Below, piece by piece: positions 17,607 through 26,914 of a stretch of 60,610 nucleotides of DNA. The notes under the pieces were generated by a model that saw nothing but the letters and a program-made list of their open reading frames with translations, had not been told where the DNA came from and searched no databases. Both the position numbers and the translations under genes were made by a program. Position 1 is the stretch's first letter. The number at the start of each line of letters is the position of its first letter. Source of the DNA: Bacteroidales bacterium (GTDB taxonomy: Bacteria; Bacteroidota; Bacteroidia; Bacteroidales; UBA10428); the NCBI GenBank assembly GCA_016928305.1, contig JAFGKY010000124.1, positions 1 to 60,610 on the forward strand, in the 5' to 3' direction.

Positions 17607-20258
17607 ATGAAAAGTCTTAAAACAACGATTTTTGTTGCTCTACTCATCGTGCTGGTGACTTTTGCCGGTTGCAGCACACAAAAGAATACACCTGTCACGC
17701 GGTTCTACCACAACCTGACTTCAAAATACAATGTTCTTTTCAACGGCACCGAAAGTTACAACAAGGGAATAAAAAAAATGGAAGAAACCTTCGAAGATGA
17801 TTATTCCGAGGTTTTACCGGTTTTTATTTATAGTGATCCGAAGGTTGCACAGGCTATTGGCTCGGATATGGACAGAACCATTAAAAAAACTTCCAAACTT
17901 ATTTCGCTGCACTCAATAACTGTAAAACCGAAAGTGAAAAGCACCAAGAACCTGAGTGCTAAAGAAAGAGAATTCTTTAATAAAAAGGAATTTAACAGTT
18001 TTGTTGATAATGCTTACCTGCTGATGGGCAAAGCCCATTTTCATAAACATGAATTTGGTCTGGCCACAGAGACTTTCCGTTTGATTCTCAATGATTTCAA
18101 AAACGAGCCCGTGGTTGATGAAACCCAGCTGTGGCTTGCCAGAACTTATAATGAAACCGGACAATACAAAAGTGCTGAAGAGATTCTGAACCTGCTTGCA
18201 CATAAAGATGCATTCCCGGTGAAGTTGCTGGCACCCTTGTATGCCACATACGCTGATTATCACCTGAAACAAAACGATTTCAATCCGGCCATAAAATACC
18301 TTGAAAAAACACTTGCTCTCAAAATCAAAAAAAACAATAAAATCCGCTATACGTTTATTCTTGCACAGCTGTATCAAAAATCAGGGGATCTCAAAAAAGC
18401 AACCGACCTTTACGGACAGGTGATCAGGATGAATCCTCCCTATACCATGGCTTTTAATGCACGTATTAACCGTGCTCTGACATATCAGGAAGGCTTCGGC
18501 TCCGCCGGTGAAATTGAGCAGGAACTTCTTAAAATGCTTAAAGATGATAAAAATCTCGATTATCGCGATCAGATTTATTATGCCCTGGGTGACCTTGCAG
18601 CCAAAGAGGGCAACCGGCAAAAAGCCATCGAACAGTATAAGAAGTCCATTCAGTACAGCACCCAGAATACCGACCAGAAAGCCCGCTCTTATCTGACCCT
18701 GGCGGATCTTTTTTATTACTTACCCGATTATATAAACGCCAAGGTATATTATGACAGCGCTGTTGCCCTGCTTGAACCCACTTATAAAAATTATGATTTA
18801 ATCAACTCAAAATCGGCAAATCTTACACGCCTGGTTAACGAAGTCATTACATTCACACTGGAAGACAGTGTCCAACGGCTTGCAACCCTGAGCGAGCAGG
18901 ATTTACTTGCTTTTATCGATCAGATCATTGAGAACGTCAGAAAAGAGGAAGATCTTAACCGACAGAAGGAGCAGGAGCGATTACTCAACGAACAGTTCGG
19001 ACGGGGCATGGTTGATCAGGGCATTTTGTCCCAGGTCGATCAGACAACATCAGCCAGGTGGTATTTTTACAACGACGCTGCAAAAAACCTGGGTTATAAA
19101 GAGTTTAAACTGAAATGGGGAAACCGTAAACTGGAAGACCATTGGCAACGGCAAAATAAAGCCATGGCTGTTTTTACCTCCGGCACTGAAAATGGTGAAA
19201 CAGAACCTGGTGAGGTAGTACAGGACAAACAACTCAGCAATAAAACACGTGAATATTATCTTCAGCACGTACCCCGTAACGACTCCATGATGCAGGCATC
19301 GCATAAACGGGCAGAAAATGCACTGTATAACATGGGAATTATATACAAAAACGAACTGAAAGACTATGACAAGGCAAAAGAATCCTTTAAAGAGCTTTTG
19401 AAAAGATATCCCTTATCCGAGCACAGGCTATCGGCATATTATAATCTGTATATCATGGCCAGGGAAGAAAGCGATCAGGCACTGATGTACAGCTACCAGC
19501 AAAAGATCGTCGCAGAATTCCCCGAAAGTGCCTATGCTAAAATTCTAAACAACCCTAATTACCTGAAAGAGATTGAGTCAGAGGAAAAGAAGATAATTCG
19601 TCAGTATGAAGAAACCTATGATCTTTTTAAAATGGGTAACTACCCTGCAGTGATCACACGTGCATCAGATGCCATGGAAAGTTATCCCGAGGATCCCCTG
19701 ATCCCCCAGTTTGATTACCTCCGCGTATTAGCGTTGGGCAAGACATCGGATACAAAAGCCTTCCGCAGCAAGCTGAATGATATTGTTGAAAAATATCCCG
19801 GAACTGAAGTCTCCGATGCATCTCAAAACATCCTGGCCTACATGAATAAAGAACATCCTGAATTGCTGGAAGAAGAAGAAAAAATTATAGCGGAGAAGCT
19901 GTATGAGTACATTGAAAATACACGACATAACGTTGCTTTTGTTACCAGCAAAAAATCCAATAATAATCAGCTGACATTCAACATTATTAATTTCAACCTG
20001 GACAATTTCGATGCTGAAAACCTCAGGATTGAAACCGTTGAAATCAATGCCATGCAGAGTTTATTACTGATTAAGTCTTTCCGGAGCAAAACAGAATCCG
20101 TTGATTATCTGAATCTTATCCGGTCAGATGAAAAAGTACTCAGGGATTATGATGATCCATCCGTTCAAATCATGACCATCTCTGATGAGAACCTCAGGAT
20201 TCTCCTTGAGGATAAGTCAACCGACAGGTATTTAAAATTCTACCTCGAACATTATTAA
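17607..20258 (+). CDS. porW: T9SS periplasmic lipoprotein PorW/SprE
   Basis: This 883-residue protein has a lipoprotein signal (LLIVLVTFAGCS, cysteine at 21) and many TPR-like helices. These include regions around residues 120-330 (AHFHKHEFGLATETFRLIL, ALGDLAAKEGNRQKAIEQY) and 560-660 (NMGIIYKNELKDYDKAKESF). The start TRFYHNLTSKYNVLFNG is characteristic of SprE/PorW. This lipoprotein is required for type IX secretion and, in gliders, for motility, and is thought to link the PorLM motor to the outer-membrane ring. Sixteen bases separate it from porX, so the two are likely co-transcribed. Normal length. Confidence 0.9.
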   Translation: MKSLKTTIFVALLIVLVTFAGCSTQKNTPVTRFYHNLTSKYNVLFNGTESYNKGIKKMEETFEDDYSEVLPVFIYSDPKVAQAIGSDMDRTIKKTSKLISLHSITVKPKVKSTKNLSAKEREFFNKKEFNSFVDNAYLLMGKAHFHKHEFGLATETFRLILNDFKNEPVVDETQLWLARTYNETGQYKSAEEILNLLAHKDAFPVKLLAPLYATYADYHLKQNDFNPAIKYLEKTLALKIKKNNKIRYTFILAQLYQKSGDLKKATDLYGQVIRMNPPYTMAFNARINRALTYQEGFGSAGEIEQELLKMLKDDKNLDYRDQIYYALGDLAAKEGNRQKAIEQYKKSIQYSTQNTDQKARSYLTLADLFYYLPDYINAKVYYDSAVALLEPTYKNYDLINSKSANLTRLVNEVITFTLEDSVQRLATLSEQDLLAFIDQIIENVRKEEDLNRQKEQERLLNEQFGRGMVDQGILSQVDQTTSARWYFYNDAAKNLGYKEFKLKWGNRKLEDHWQRQNKAMAVFTSGTENGETEPGEVVQDKQLSNKTREYYLQHVPRNDSMMQASHKRAENALYNMGIIYKNELKDYDKAKESFKELLKRYPLSEHRLSAYYNLYIMAREESDQALMYSYQQKIVAEFPESAYAKILNNPNYLKEIESEEKKIIRQYEETYDLFKMGNYPAVITRASDAMESYPEDPLIPQFDYLRVLALGKTSDTKAFRSKLNDIVEKYPGTEVSDASQNILAYMNKEHPELLEEEEKIIAEKLYEYIENTRHNVAFVTSKKSNNNQLTFNIINFNLDNFDAENLRIETVEINAMQSLLLIKSFRSKTESVDYLNLIRSDEKVLRDYDDPSVQIMTISDENLRILLEDKSTDRYLKFYLEHY

Positions 20259-20274
20259 TGCTATTCCATTTCAT

Positions 20275-21828
20275 ATGAAAAAAATCAGAATATTATGGGT
20301 GGATGATGAAATGGATCTCCTGAAGCCTCATATCATGTTTTTGCAGGAGAAGGGATACGAAATGGAAACAGCAACAAATGGTCAGGATGCTATCGAAGTG
20401 GTAAGGAATCATTATGTCGACCTTGTTTTCCTTGATGAGAATATGCCCGGCCTGAGCGGGATAGAGACTCTGGCAAAGATTAAAGGGCTGAATGCAAATA
20501 TTCCGGTAATCATGATTACCAAAAGCGAGGAAGAGAATATTATGGAAGCCGCCCTGGGGGCAAAAATTGCCGACTACCTGATCAAACCTGTTAATCCAAA
20601 CCAGATCCTGCTGTCCATAAAAAAAAATCTTGACACTAAAAAACTCATCACACGTGAAACTACTTTTGCCTATCAGTCTGAGTTTTCTTCTATTGGGCTG
20701 AAAATCAACAGTGCCTCAACCTTCTCGGAATGGGAAGAAATTTACAAAAAGCTGGTATTCTGGGAATTGGAACTTGAAAGGTCTCAGGACCAGCGTATGA
20801 CAGAAGTATTCAGGATGCAGAAATCAGAAGCCGGGCTGGGTTTTGGAAAGTATATCAGGAACAAATATGCCAGCTGGTTTAAAGACAATGCCACGGATAA
20901 ACCTTTGCTTTCCCCTAATGTCTTCAGAGAAAAAATCTTCCCGCTGGTTGAGCAGGGAAGAAAAGTTTTTGTCATCCTTATCGATAACCTCCGGCTTGAC
21001 CAGTGGAGGGTAATAACACCGGTTATAAACGAATACCTGGTTGCCCGTGAAGATAGTTTGTTTTGCAGCATACTGCCTACAGCCACACAATATGCCCGAA
21101 ATGCCATGTTTGCCGGACTTATGCCAAAAGAGATACAGTCATTGAATCCACAACTTTGGCTCAATGATGACGAAGAAGGGGCAAAAAACATGAACGAGGA
21201 GGAATTGTTACAGAAACACCTCAACCGGCTCGGTAAGAAATACAAATTGTATTATGAAAAAATCATTCATTCCAAAAGAGGGAAAAAACTAACCGAGAAC
21301 TTCAACAACCTCCTGAATTATGATCTGATTGTAGTGGTCTATAATTTCATTGACCTGCTATCCCACGCCAACACCGAAATGAATATGATACGTGAACTGG
21401 CAGGTGATGATTCAGCTTATCGGTCGCTGGTGCTTTCATGGTTTCAGCATTCGCAATTGCTTGATTTTATCCGGCAGATATCCGAAAAAGATATCACGGT
21501 GATTTTTACAACCGACCACGGATCCATCCGGGTCAACAATCCCATAAAAGTCCTTGGAGATAAGAAAACCTCCACAAACCTCCGTTACAAGACGGGTAAA
21601 AATTTAAACTACGATCCAAAAGAAGTATTTGAGATAGCTGATCCTCATGTTGCTCATCTACCCAAAACGGATGTAAGTTCAAGGTATATTTTCTCGTTAG
21701 CCCATGATTTTTTCGTTTATCCAAACAATTACAACTATTACGTTAACTATTATAAAAATACTTACCAGCATGGTGGAATCTCCATGGAGGAGATGCTGAT
21801 ACCCCTGGCTATTATGACACCACGGTAA
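20275..21828 (+). CDS. porX: T9SS response regulator PorX (receiver plus PglZ domain)
   Basis: This 517-residue protein has a receiver domain at residues 4-120, with DD at 10-11, phospho-acceptor D54 in VFLDENMPG, T82 and K104. The remainder is a PglZ domain of the alkaline-phosphatase superfamily, with metal-site stretches ILIDNLRLDQW, PTATQYARNAMF, FTTDHGSI and DPHVAHLP. PorX, with the kinase PorY, controls T9SS gene expression, and its PglZ domain has been reported to act on nucleotides. All key residues appear present. It follows porW closely. No PorY is in the window. Confidence 0.95.
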   Translation: MKKIRILWVDDEMDLLKPHIMFLQEKGYEMETATNGQDAIEVVRNHYVDLVFLDENMPGLSGIETLAKIKGLNANIPVIMITKSEEENIMEAALGAKIADYLIKPVNPNQILLSIKKNLDTKKLITRETTFAYQSEFSSIGLKINSASTFSEWEEIYKKLVFWELELERSQDQRMTEVFRMQKSEAGLGFGKYIRNKYASWFKDNATDKPLLSPNVFREKIFPLVEQGRKVFVILIDNLRLDQWRVITPVINEYLVAREDSLFCSILPTATQYARNAMFAGLMPKEIQSLNPQLWLNDDEEGAKNMNEEELLQKHLNRLGKKYKLYYEKIIHSKRGKKLTENFNNLLNYDLIVVVYNFIDLLSHANTEMNMIRELAGDDSAYRSLVLSWFQHSQLLDFIRQISEKDITVIFTTDHGSIRVNNPIKVLGDKKTSTNLRYKTGKNLNYDPKEVFEIADPHVAHLPKTDVSSRYIFSLAHDFFVYPNNYNYYVNYYKNTYQHGGISMEEMLIPLAIMTPR

Positions 21829-21845
21829 CCTGAAGAATCGGTTTT

Positions 21846-22265
21846 ATGGAAATCATTGAAATTTCTTCCCTGCATCAATTAACCCGGGCTTCCAAACATT
21901 TTCTTGAGATTACAAAAGGCCGGCACAAATTTGCTTTTACCGGTTCTATGGGAACCGGAAAAACAACCTTAATAAATGCAATATGCCGGCAACTCGGGGT
22001 CATCAGTCCGGTTACGAGTCCCAGTTTTACACTAATCAATGAATACCTGACCCCATCCGGTGATGTGATCTATCATTTTGATTTTTACCGCATTAAGACT
22101 ATTGAAGAAGCATTCGATCTGGGTTATGAGGAATATTTCTACAGCAATGCCTGGTGTTTTATTGAATGGTCTGAAAAGGCAGCTGCAATACTTCCTGACG
22201 ATTTTGTCCGGGTGAATATTGAGGTTCTGGATAATAACGCACGGAATATTACGATTGAACTGTAG
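21846..22265 (+). CDS. tsaE: tRNA threonylcarbamoyladenosine biosynthesis ATPase TsaE
   Basis: This 139-residue P-loop protein works with TsaB, TsaC and TsaD to make the t6A base of tRNA. The Walker A is GSMGTGKTTLI. The conserved SPSFTLINEY follows, and then the family HFDFYRI and FIEWSEKA motifs. Length and motif order match the family. It is 17 bases after porX. Alanine dehydrogenase follows after a 380-base gap. Confidence 0.94.
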   Translation: MEIIEISSLHQLTRASKHFLEITKGRHKFAFTGSMGTGKTTLINAICRQLGVISPVTSPSFTLINEYLTPSGDVIYHFDFYRIKTIEEAFDLGYEEYFYSNAWCFIEWSEKAAAILPDDFVRVNIEVLDNNARNITIEL

Positions 22266-22645
22266 TTCGTGATTGTTGTCGATCTCAGGTTGTGAGGGTT
22301 ATGATTGTTATGGTGGTTTTGGTGGTTGTAAGTTGTGCGTTATGGATTATCAGTTGATAGTACGGATTATAGTTAATACCCATTCAGTCATTTTTTTATT
22401 TTTTGTTAAAACGCTGGTTGATATTTGCCTTTAAATCTATACATCAATCAATAAAATGCTGAATTTCCAGCCAATAATTACAATCATAACAACCATAACT
22501 ATCACAACCTACCTCGCCGGATTCACCACTTTCACAATGACATTATCATTAAACCATCCCTTAAGTGCTTTAGAAATTTATTTGACTATATTCACCATAT
22601 GTATTAACTTAGGTTCCCCAAAATGTCTCTTAAATATAGTTTGGA
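22266..22645. other. Intergenic region with a long imperfect inverted repeat
   Basis: No credible gene was seen. 22287-22316 (AGGTTGTGAGGGTTATGATT...) and 22481-22510 are inverted copies matching at about 25 of 30 positions, 164 bases apart. The right arm also reads as degenerate nine-base units (CAATCATAA, CAACCATAA, CTATCACAA). The promoter of alanine dehydrogenase may lie in the AT-rich part, but no TAnnTTTG was found. Confidence 0.6.
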
Positions 22646-23869
22646 ATGGTAGAACAGAAATCTGATCCGTCAAGTAATCCCTTAATGTACGGTGGGATCC
22701 TGCCACAGGAGGAAATGCTCTCCGTTGGTAAAAAACATAAAAAGCTGGTGATTGGAATACCCAAAGAAAATCAGCAGATAGAGCAGCGTATGCCACTTAC
22801 TCCGGAGGCTGTTGAGGTATTGGTAACCGATGGACACGAAGTATATATTGAAACAAAAGCCGGTGAAGGTGCCCGTTATACCGACACCGATTACAGCGAA
22901 TTCGGGGGAATCATTACCGAAGCAAAGAAGAAAATTTTTTCCACGGATATTCTGTTAAAAGTATCGCCCCTTGAAAATGATGAAATTGAAATGCTTACCG
23001 GGAATCAGGTTGTTATTTCTTCGATTCATCAGAATATTCTGAGCGAACAATACATCAGGGGCATGATGCAAAAAAAGATCACTGCCATTGCATTTGATCG
23101 GATAAAAGACGAATACGACTGCTATCCGTTTGTTCATTCCATGAGTGCTATTTCGGGAATTTCTGCCATTATCATGGCCGGTGAATACCTGAGCAATCAC
23201 AGTGGTGGCAAAGGTGTAATGCTCGGAGGAATCTCGGGAATAACGCCCACAGAAGTTGTTATTATCGGAGCAGGTACAACTGCTGAATTTGCTGCCAGGG
23301 CTGCACTGGGATTTGGTGCCTTTGTCAAAGTGTTCGATAATTCACCCCATAACCTGGAACAGTTGCAGCAGAACCTGGGTCATCGTTTGCATACATCCAT
23401 ATTCCATCCCAAAGTATTGCGGAGAGCATTAAAATCAGCCGATGTGCTGATAGGTACCATACAATTGCATGATAAAGGTCCGCGCTATTTTGTTACGGAA
23501 GATATGGTCCGCGAGATGAAAAAAGGTTCGGTGATCATTGATCTGAGTATTGATCAGGGAGGATGCATCGAAACCTCGGAATACCGCACTTTGCTCGACC
23601 CCGTATATACACGGCATGATGTAATTCATTTCTGTGTGCCCAATATGCCCTCAAGAGTGGCCCGCACAGCATCCATTGCCCTCAGCAACATTTTATCACC
23701 CATTCTGGTTTCCATAGCTGCCTCAGGAGGTTTTAATCCCTTTCTGAAAGCCAATATAGGTGTAAGGTCAGGCGTATATATGTATAACGGTATTCTCACG
23801 AACGAATACATTGGTAACAGGTTTGGCCTGCCATCCCAGGATATTGATTTGCTTATGGCTGCGTTTTAA
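22646..23869 (+). CDS. ald: Alanine dehydrogenase
   Basis: This 407-residue NAD-dependent enzyme interconverts alanine and pyruvate plus ammonia. The N-terminal substrate domain has IGIPKENQQIEQRMPLTPE. The Rossmann motif is VVIIGAGTTAEFAARAALG, and the family HFCVPNMPSRVARTAS is near the C-terminus. It is about 30 residues longer than the common bacterial enzyme, mainly through an N-terminal extension, and this longer form is familiar in Bacteroidota. The neighbouring tsaE upstream is a common partner in the phylum. Confidence 0.92.
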   Translation: MVEQKSDPSSNPLMYGGILPQEEMLSVGKKHKKLVIGIPKENQQIEQRMPLTPEAVEVLVTDGHEVYIETKAGEGARYTDTDYSEFGGIITEAKKKIFSTDILLKVSPLENDEIEMLTGNQVVISSIHQNILSEQYIRGMMQKKITAIAFDRIKDEYDCYPFVHSMSAISGISAIIMAGEYLSNHSGGKGVMLGGISGITPTEVVIIGAGTTAEFAARAALGFGAFVKVFDNSPHNLEQLQQNLGHRLHTSIFHPKVLRRALKSADVLIGTIQLHDKGPRYFVTEDMVREMKKGSVIIDLSIDQGGCIETSEYRTLLDPVYTRHDVIHFCVPNMPSRVARTASIALSNILSPILVSIAASGGFNPFLKANIGVRSGVYMYNGILTNEYIGNRFGLPSQDIDLLMAAF

Positions 23870-23931
23870 GTTGTTTTGTATTTTCAAGTGTTAAAAATTA
23901 AAATGCCTACATAATACCAGAATCTCCCGCA

Positions 23932-24666
23932 ATGATATATGATACCATGATTGAACTGCAGAGCCGGCTGATGAAAATCAACGCTGGTTCAGTTATCGAT
24001 GTAGCTTGCGGTAAAGGTGAATTTCTGAGATTCGCCCTCCGGTCATTCAACAGCTACCGGATGGCTGTGGGTATTGACGCTGATGTTGAATTGCTTTTAC
24101 AGGCACGCCGGGATTTGTATGAATACCCTGTATCCTTTGTCATTGGCTCAGCACTCTCCATGCCGTTCCTTAAAGAATCTTTTTCAACGGTAATGCTTTC
24201 CAATTCTCTCCATCATATTGAAGATCATAACCGGTTATTCTCGGAAATGCTAAGGATATGCCGGCCCGATGGCATTATCCTGATCAATGAGATGATTTAC
24301 GATAATTTATCGGAATATCAGGAATCACACAAACTCTATCATCATTTTTTAGCCGAGCTCGAAAATCTGCTTGGACATTATCACCGGGAGACCTTTACGG
24401 AAAAAGAACTGCAATACCTGGTAAAGGAATATAACCTGAATGTTGTTGATTATTTCGTCCATGAAGACAGTTCAAAAGATTTCCTGAATCCCGAGGAGAT
24501 CAATCGCATGACGGGAAAGATGAATCAAAGGGTTTCGTTATTAAAGAATAACGACTCGTATTACCTGTATCTCAACAAAGCCCGCGACATTGAGAAAAGG
24601 ATCCGTAAGACAGGCGTTCACAGACCTAAACATGCTGCTTTCATCATCAAACCCAGCCACATTTAA
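23932..24666 (+). CDS. Class I SAM-dependent methyltransferase, substrate unknown
   Basis: This 244-residue protein has a methyltransferase type 11-like core. Motif I is VIDVACGKGEFLRFAL, the acidic loop is VGIDADVELL, and SLHHIEDHNRLFSEMLRICRPDG is the post-II and motif III region. The C-terminal 90 residues are helical and charged. No signal peptide is seen, so it is cytoplasmic. It is 62 bases downstream of ald and 35 bases upstream of a periplasmic unknown. Neither neighbour reveals a substrate. UbiE-type enzymes share the core, but nothing here supports that role. Confidence 0.85.
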   Translation: MIYDTMIELQSRLMKINAGSVIDVACGKGEFLRFALRSFNSYRMAVGIDADVELLLQARRDLYEYPVSFVIGSALSMPFLKESFSTVMLSNSLHHIEDHNRLFSEMLRICRPDGIILINEMIYDNLSEYQESHKLYHHFLAELENLLGHYHRETFTEKELQYLVKEYNLNVVDYFVHEDSSKDFLNPEEINRMTGKMNQRVSLLKNNDSYYLYLNKARDIEKRIRKTGVHRPKHAAFIIKPSHI

Positions 24667-24701
24667 TCCGTATTGTCAAAAATGCTATCATTATCTGTAC
24701 C

Positions 24702-25328
24702 ATGAAAAGATTAATCTCACTGGTATCTTTTTTCCTGATCATCCTGCAAACAGGTGCTCAGATCACCGCTGTAACAGAGGACGGGAATGCAGTAATACTG
24801 TTCAGTAACGGTACCTGGCGTTACCTGAATGATTCGGTAAGGATATCCTACAGCAATCCTATTGATTTATCAACACCCGTAAATTCCAGCAACGTCTTAA
24901 AAGGTAAGGAAATAGATTATGCGATCTGGTATGATGCCAAAAAATGGAGAATCCTTCCGGATACTGTTTACAGCAATGCCGAATATGCACTCGAATACAA
25001 TGATGGTGAGCTGATCGCCATGGTTATAACGGAAAGGATCCAGATCTCGTTGCCTAAGATAAAGGAAACTGCCATCGAGAATTTTAAAAAAAACCATACG
25101 GAATTTAAAATCACCGAAGAACAAAGAATATACGTTAATGACACGGAAGGATTGCTATTGAAAATAGATGCCCTTGTGGATGGAATCCCGTTTTCATACC
25201 TTAACGCTTATTTTTCAACACACCAGGGCACCTTTCAACTGATCACCTACACCGGCTATAATCTGTTTGATCGTTACTACAACGATATGTTAGCCTTTAT
25301 CAGTGGTTTTACACCCGGAAAAAAGTAG
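24702..25328 (+). CDS. Periplasmic protein of unknown function
   Basis: This 208-residue protein has a signal peptide (LISLVSFFLIILQTGAQ, residues 3-19). A short motif, ITAVTEDGNAVILFSNGTWRY, begins the mature part and recurs in many Bacteroidota envelope proteins. The C-terminal half (YAIWYDAKKWRILPD, then a helix KETAIENFKKNH, then VDGIPFSYLNAYFST) looks like one alpha/beta domain. No catalytic motif was recognised. It may be co-transcribed with the methyltransferase upstream. Confidence 0.75.
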   Translation: MKRLISLVSFFLIILQTGAQITAVTEDGNAVILFSNGTWRYLNDSVRISYSNPIDLSTPVNSSNVLKGKEIDYAIWYDAKKWRILPDTVYSNAEYALEYNDGELIAMVITERIQISLPKIKETAIENFKKNHTEFKITEEQRIYVNDTEGLLLKIDALVDGIPFSYLNAYFSTHQGTFQLITYTGYNLFDRYYNDMLAFISGFTPGKK

Positions 25329-25411
25329 AATCATTTTTGTTCGGATTGTTTATTTCCTATATTTAAACCCGTTTTAAAACGACTTTTTAATGAATCTTAA
25401 CCAATAACTAT

Positions 25412-26896
25412 ATGAGTACAAAGACTGGCAAGCTTTCTTTTGGTGAAAAAATGGGCTATGGATTCGGTGACCTGGCCTCCTGTCTTTTCTGGACAACCAT
25501 CATGACACAATTGCTTTTCTTTTATACGGATGTGTTCGGCTTAACCACAAAAGCAGCAGGTCTGATGTTTTTAATATCCAGGTTGCTGGATGCTGTATTT
25601 GATGTAATAATCGGAATGGCTGCAGATCGAACCAAAAGCCGATGGGGAAAGTTCAGACCTTATATTTTATTCGGAGCAGTCCCCCTGGCTGTAATGGCGA
25701 TTCTGACGTTTTCCACGCCTCATTTCGGATCTGCCGGAAAGCTCGTTTATGCATATGCAACCTTTATGTCATTCATGTTTTTGTATTCCACTGTTAACAT
25801 TCCCTACACAGCGTTACTCGGTGTTATCAGTGGAGATTCGATTGAAAGAACAAGTGCTTCAGCATTTAAATTTACCGGTGCGTATTTAAGCGGATTGATT
25901 GTTTCGGCAACCATCCTTCCCCTGGCAGCTTATTTCGGGAAAAACGATATTGCAAAAGGCTGGCAGACGGTCATGATAATTTATGGCATTGCAGCCGTAG
26001 TTTTCTTTATGATAACATTTCTGTCAACGCGTGAACGTATCCAGCCAATTGCAAAAGAAAAAACATCCATTAAGAACGACCTGAAGGATTTATCAAAGAA
26101 CATACCCTGGATGTTGCTGTTCATTGTCACCATTCTTTTCATATTGTTTGTATGTATCCGACTGAACGTAACTACGCATTATTTTAAATATTATGTAGGA
26201 GAACAGGTGGTACCATGGCTTACCAAATTCCGTAACTTTTTTAACGGCAACATTATCAATCCTGTTTACAACCTTTTTGGCAGATCGCAGATTGAGCTTG
26301 TCGATGTTACGCATAAATATGGATTTGAAGTGCTGGCTTCAATTTTCAATACGCTGGGGCAGGGTTTATCATTGGTCGGGGTGCTCCTTGTTCCCTGGTT
26401 TACCAAGATTGTCGGAAGAAAAAGTGCCGTGGTTATACTTTTTTTGGCGGCTTTGTTTTTCACCGGTTCATTTTATTTCTTCAAACCCGAAAATGTAACA
26501 TTGATTCTGGTCTTTCAGATCTTTGGATCCATAACCGGGGGTCCTATTTCCGCGTTGCTTTGGGTTCTCTACGCTGATACAGCGGATTATTCCGAGTGGA
26601 AGACGGGCCGAAGGGCTACCGGACTGGTATTTTCAGCTTCTATAATGTCAAATAAGATTGGATGGGCTGTCGGAAGCATGATTGCTGCATTTATTTTGGC
26701 CAAAACCGGTTTTGTGGCAAATGTTATTCAGAATGCACAAGTCCTGACCGGACTGAAAGCAATGATGAGCATTATCCCGGTTGCCATTGGTGCAATTGCA
26801 CTTCTTATTATTGCATTCTTCTATAAGTTGGACGAAAATTTAATGGCAAAAGTCAAAAAAGATTTGGAAGAACGAAGAAATCAAACCGGAAGCTAA
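25412..26896 (+). CDS. GPH-family sugar:cation symporter (MFS)
   Basis: This 494-residue transporter has about twelve hydrophobic segments and the glycoside-pentoside-hexuronide family N-terminus (LSFGEKMGYGFGDLASCLFW). The conserved loop RTKSRWGKFRPYILFGA is between helices 2 and 3, and a later SEWKTGRRATGLVFSA is present. A longer than usual hydrophilic insert lies at about residues 235-300. Members import oligosaccharides or glycosides with H+ or Na+. Nineteen bases separate it from the GH94 gene, so it probably imports the substrate of the two phosphorylases. Confidence 0.9.
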   Translation: MSTKTGKLSFGEKMGYGFGDLASCLFWTTIMTQLLFFYTDVFGLTTKAAGLMFLISRLLDAVFDVIIGMAADRTKSRWGKFRPYILFGAVPLAVMAILTFSTPHFGSAGKLVYAYATFMSFMFLYSTVNIPYTALLGVISGDSIERTSASAFKFTGAYLSGLIVSATILPLAAYFGKNDIAKGWQTVMIIYGIAAVVFFMITFLSTRERIQPIAKEKTSIKNDLKDLSKNIPWMLLFIVTILFILFVCIRLNVTTHYFKYYVGEQVVPWLTKFRNFFNGNIINPVYNLFGRSQIELVDVTHKYGFEVLASIFNTLGQGLSLVGVLLVPWFTKIVGRKSAVVILFLAALFFTGSFYFFKPENVTLILVFQIFGSITGGPISALLWVLYADTADYSEWKTGRRATGLVFSASIMSNKIGWAVGSMIAAFILAKTGFVANVIQNAQVLTGLKAMMSIIPVAIGAIALLIIAFFYKLDENLMAKVKKDLEERRNQTGS

Positions 26897-26901
26897 TTTT
26901 G

Positions 26902-26907
26902 GAGGAT
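26902..26907 (+). promoter_or_regulatory. Strong Shine-Dalgarno before the GH94 gene
   Basis: GGAGGA sits eight bases before the ATG at 26915. Most genes in this window lack such a sequence, so it stands out and fixes the start. Confidence 0.7.
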
Positions 26908-26914
26908 TTCTAGT

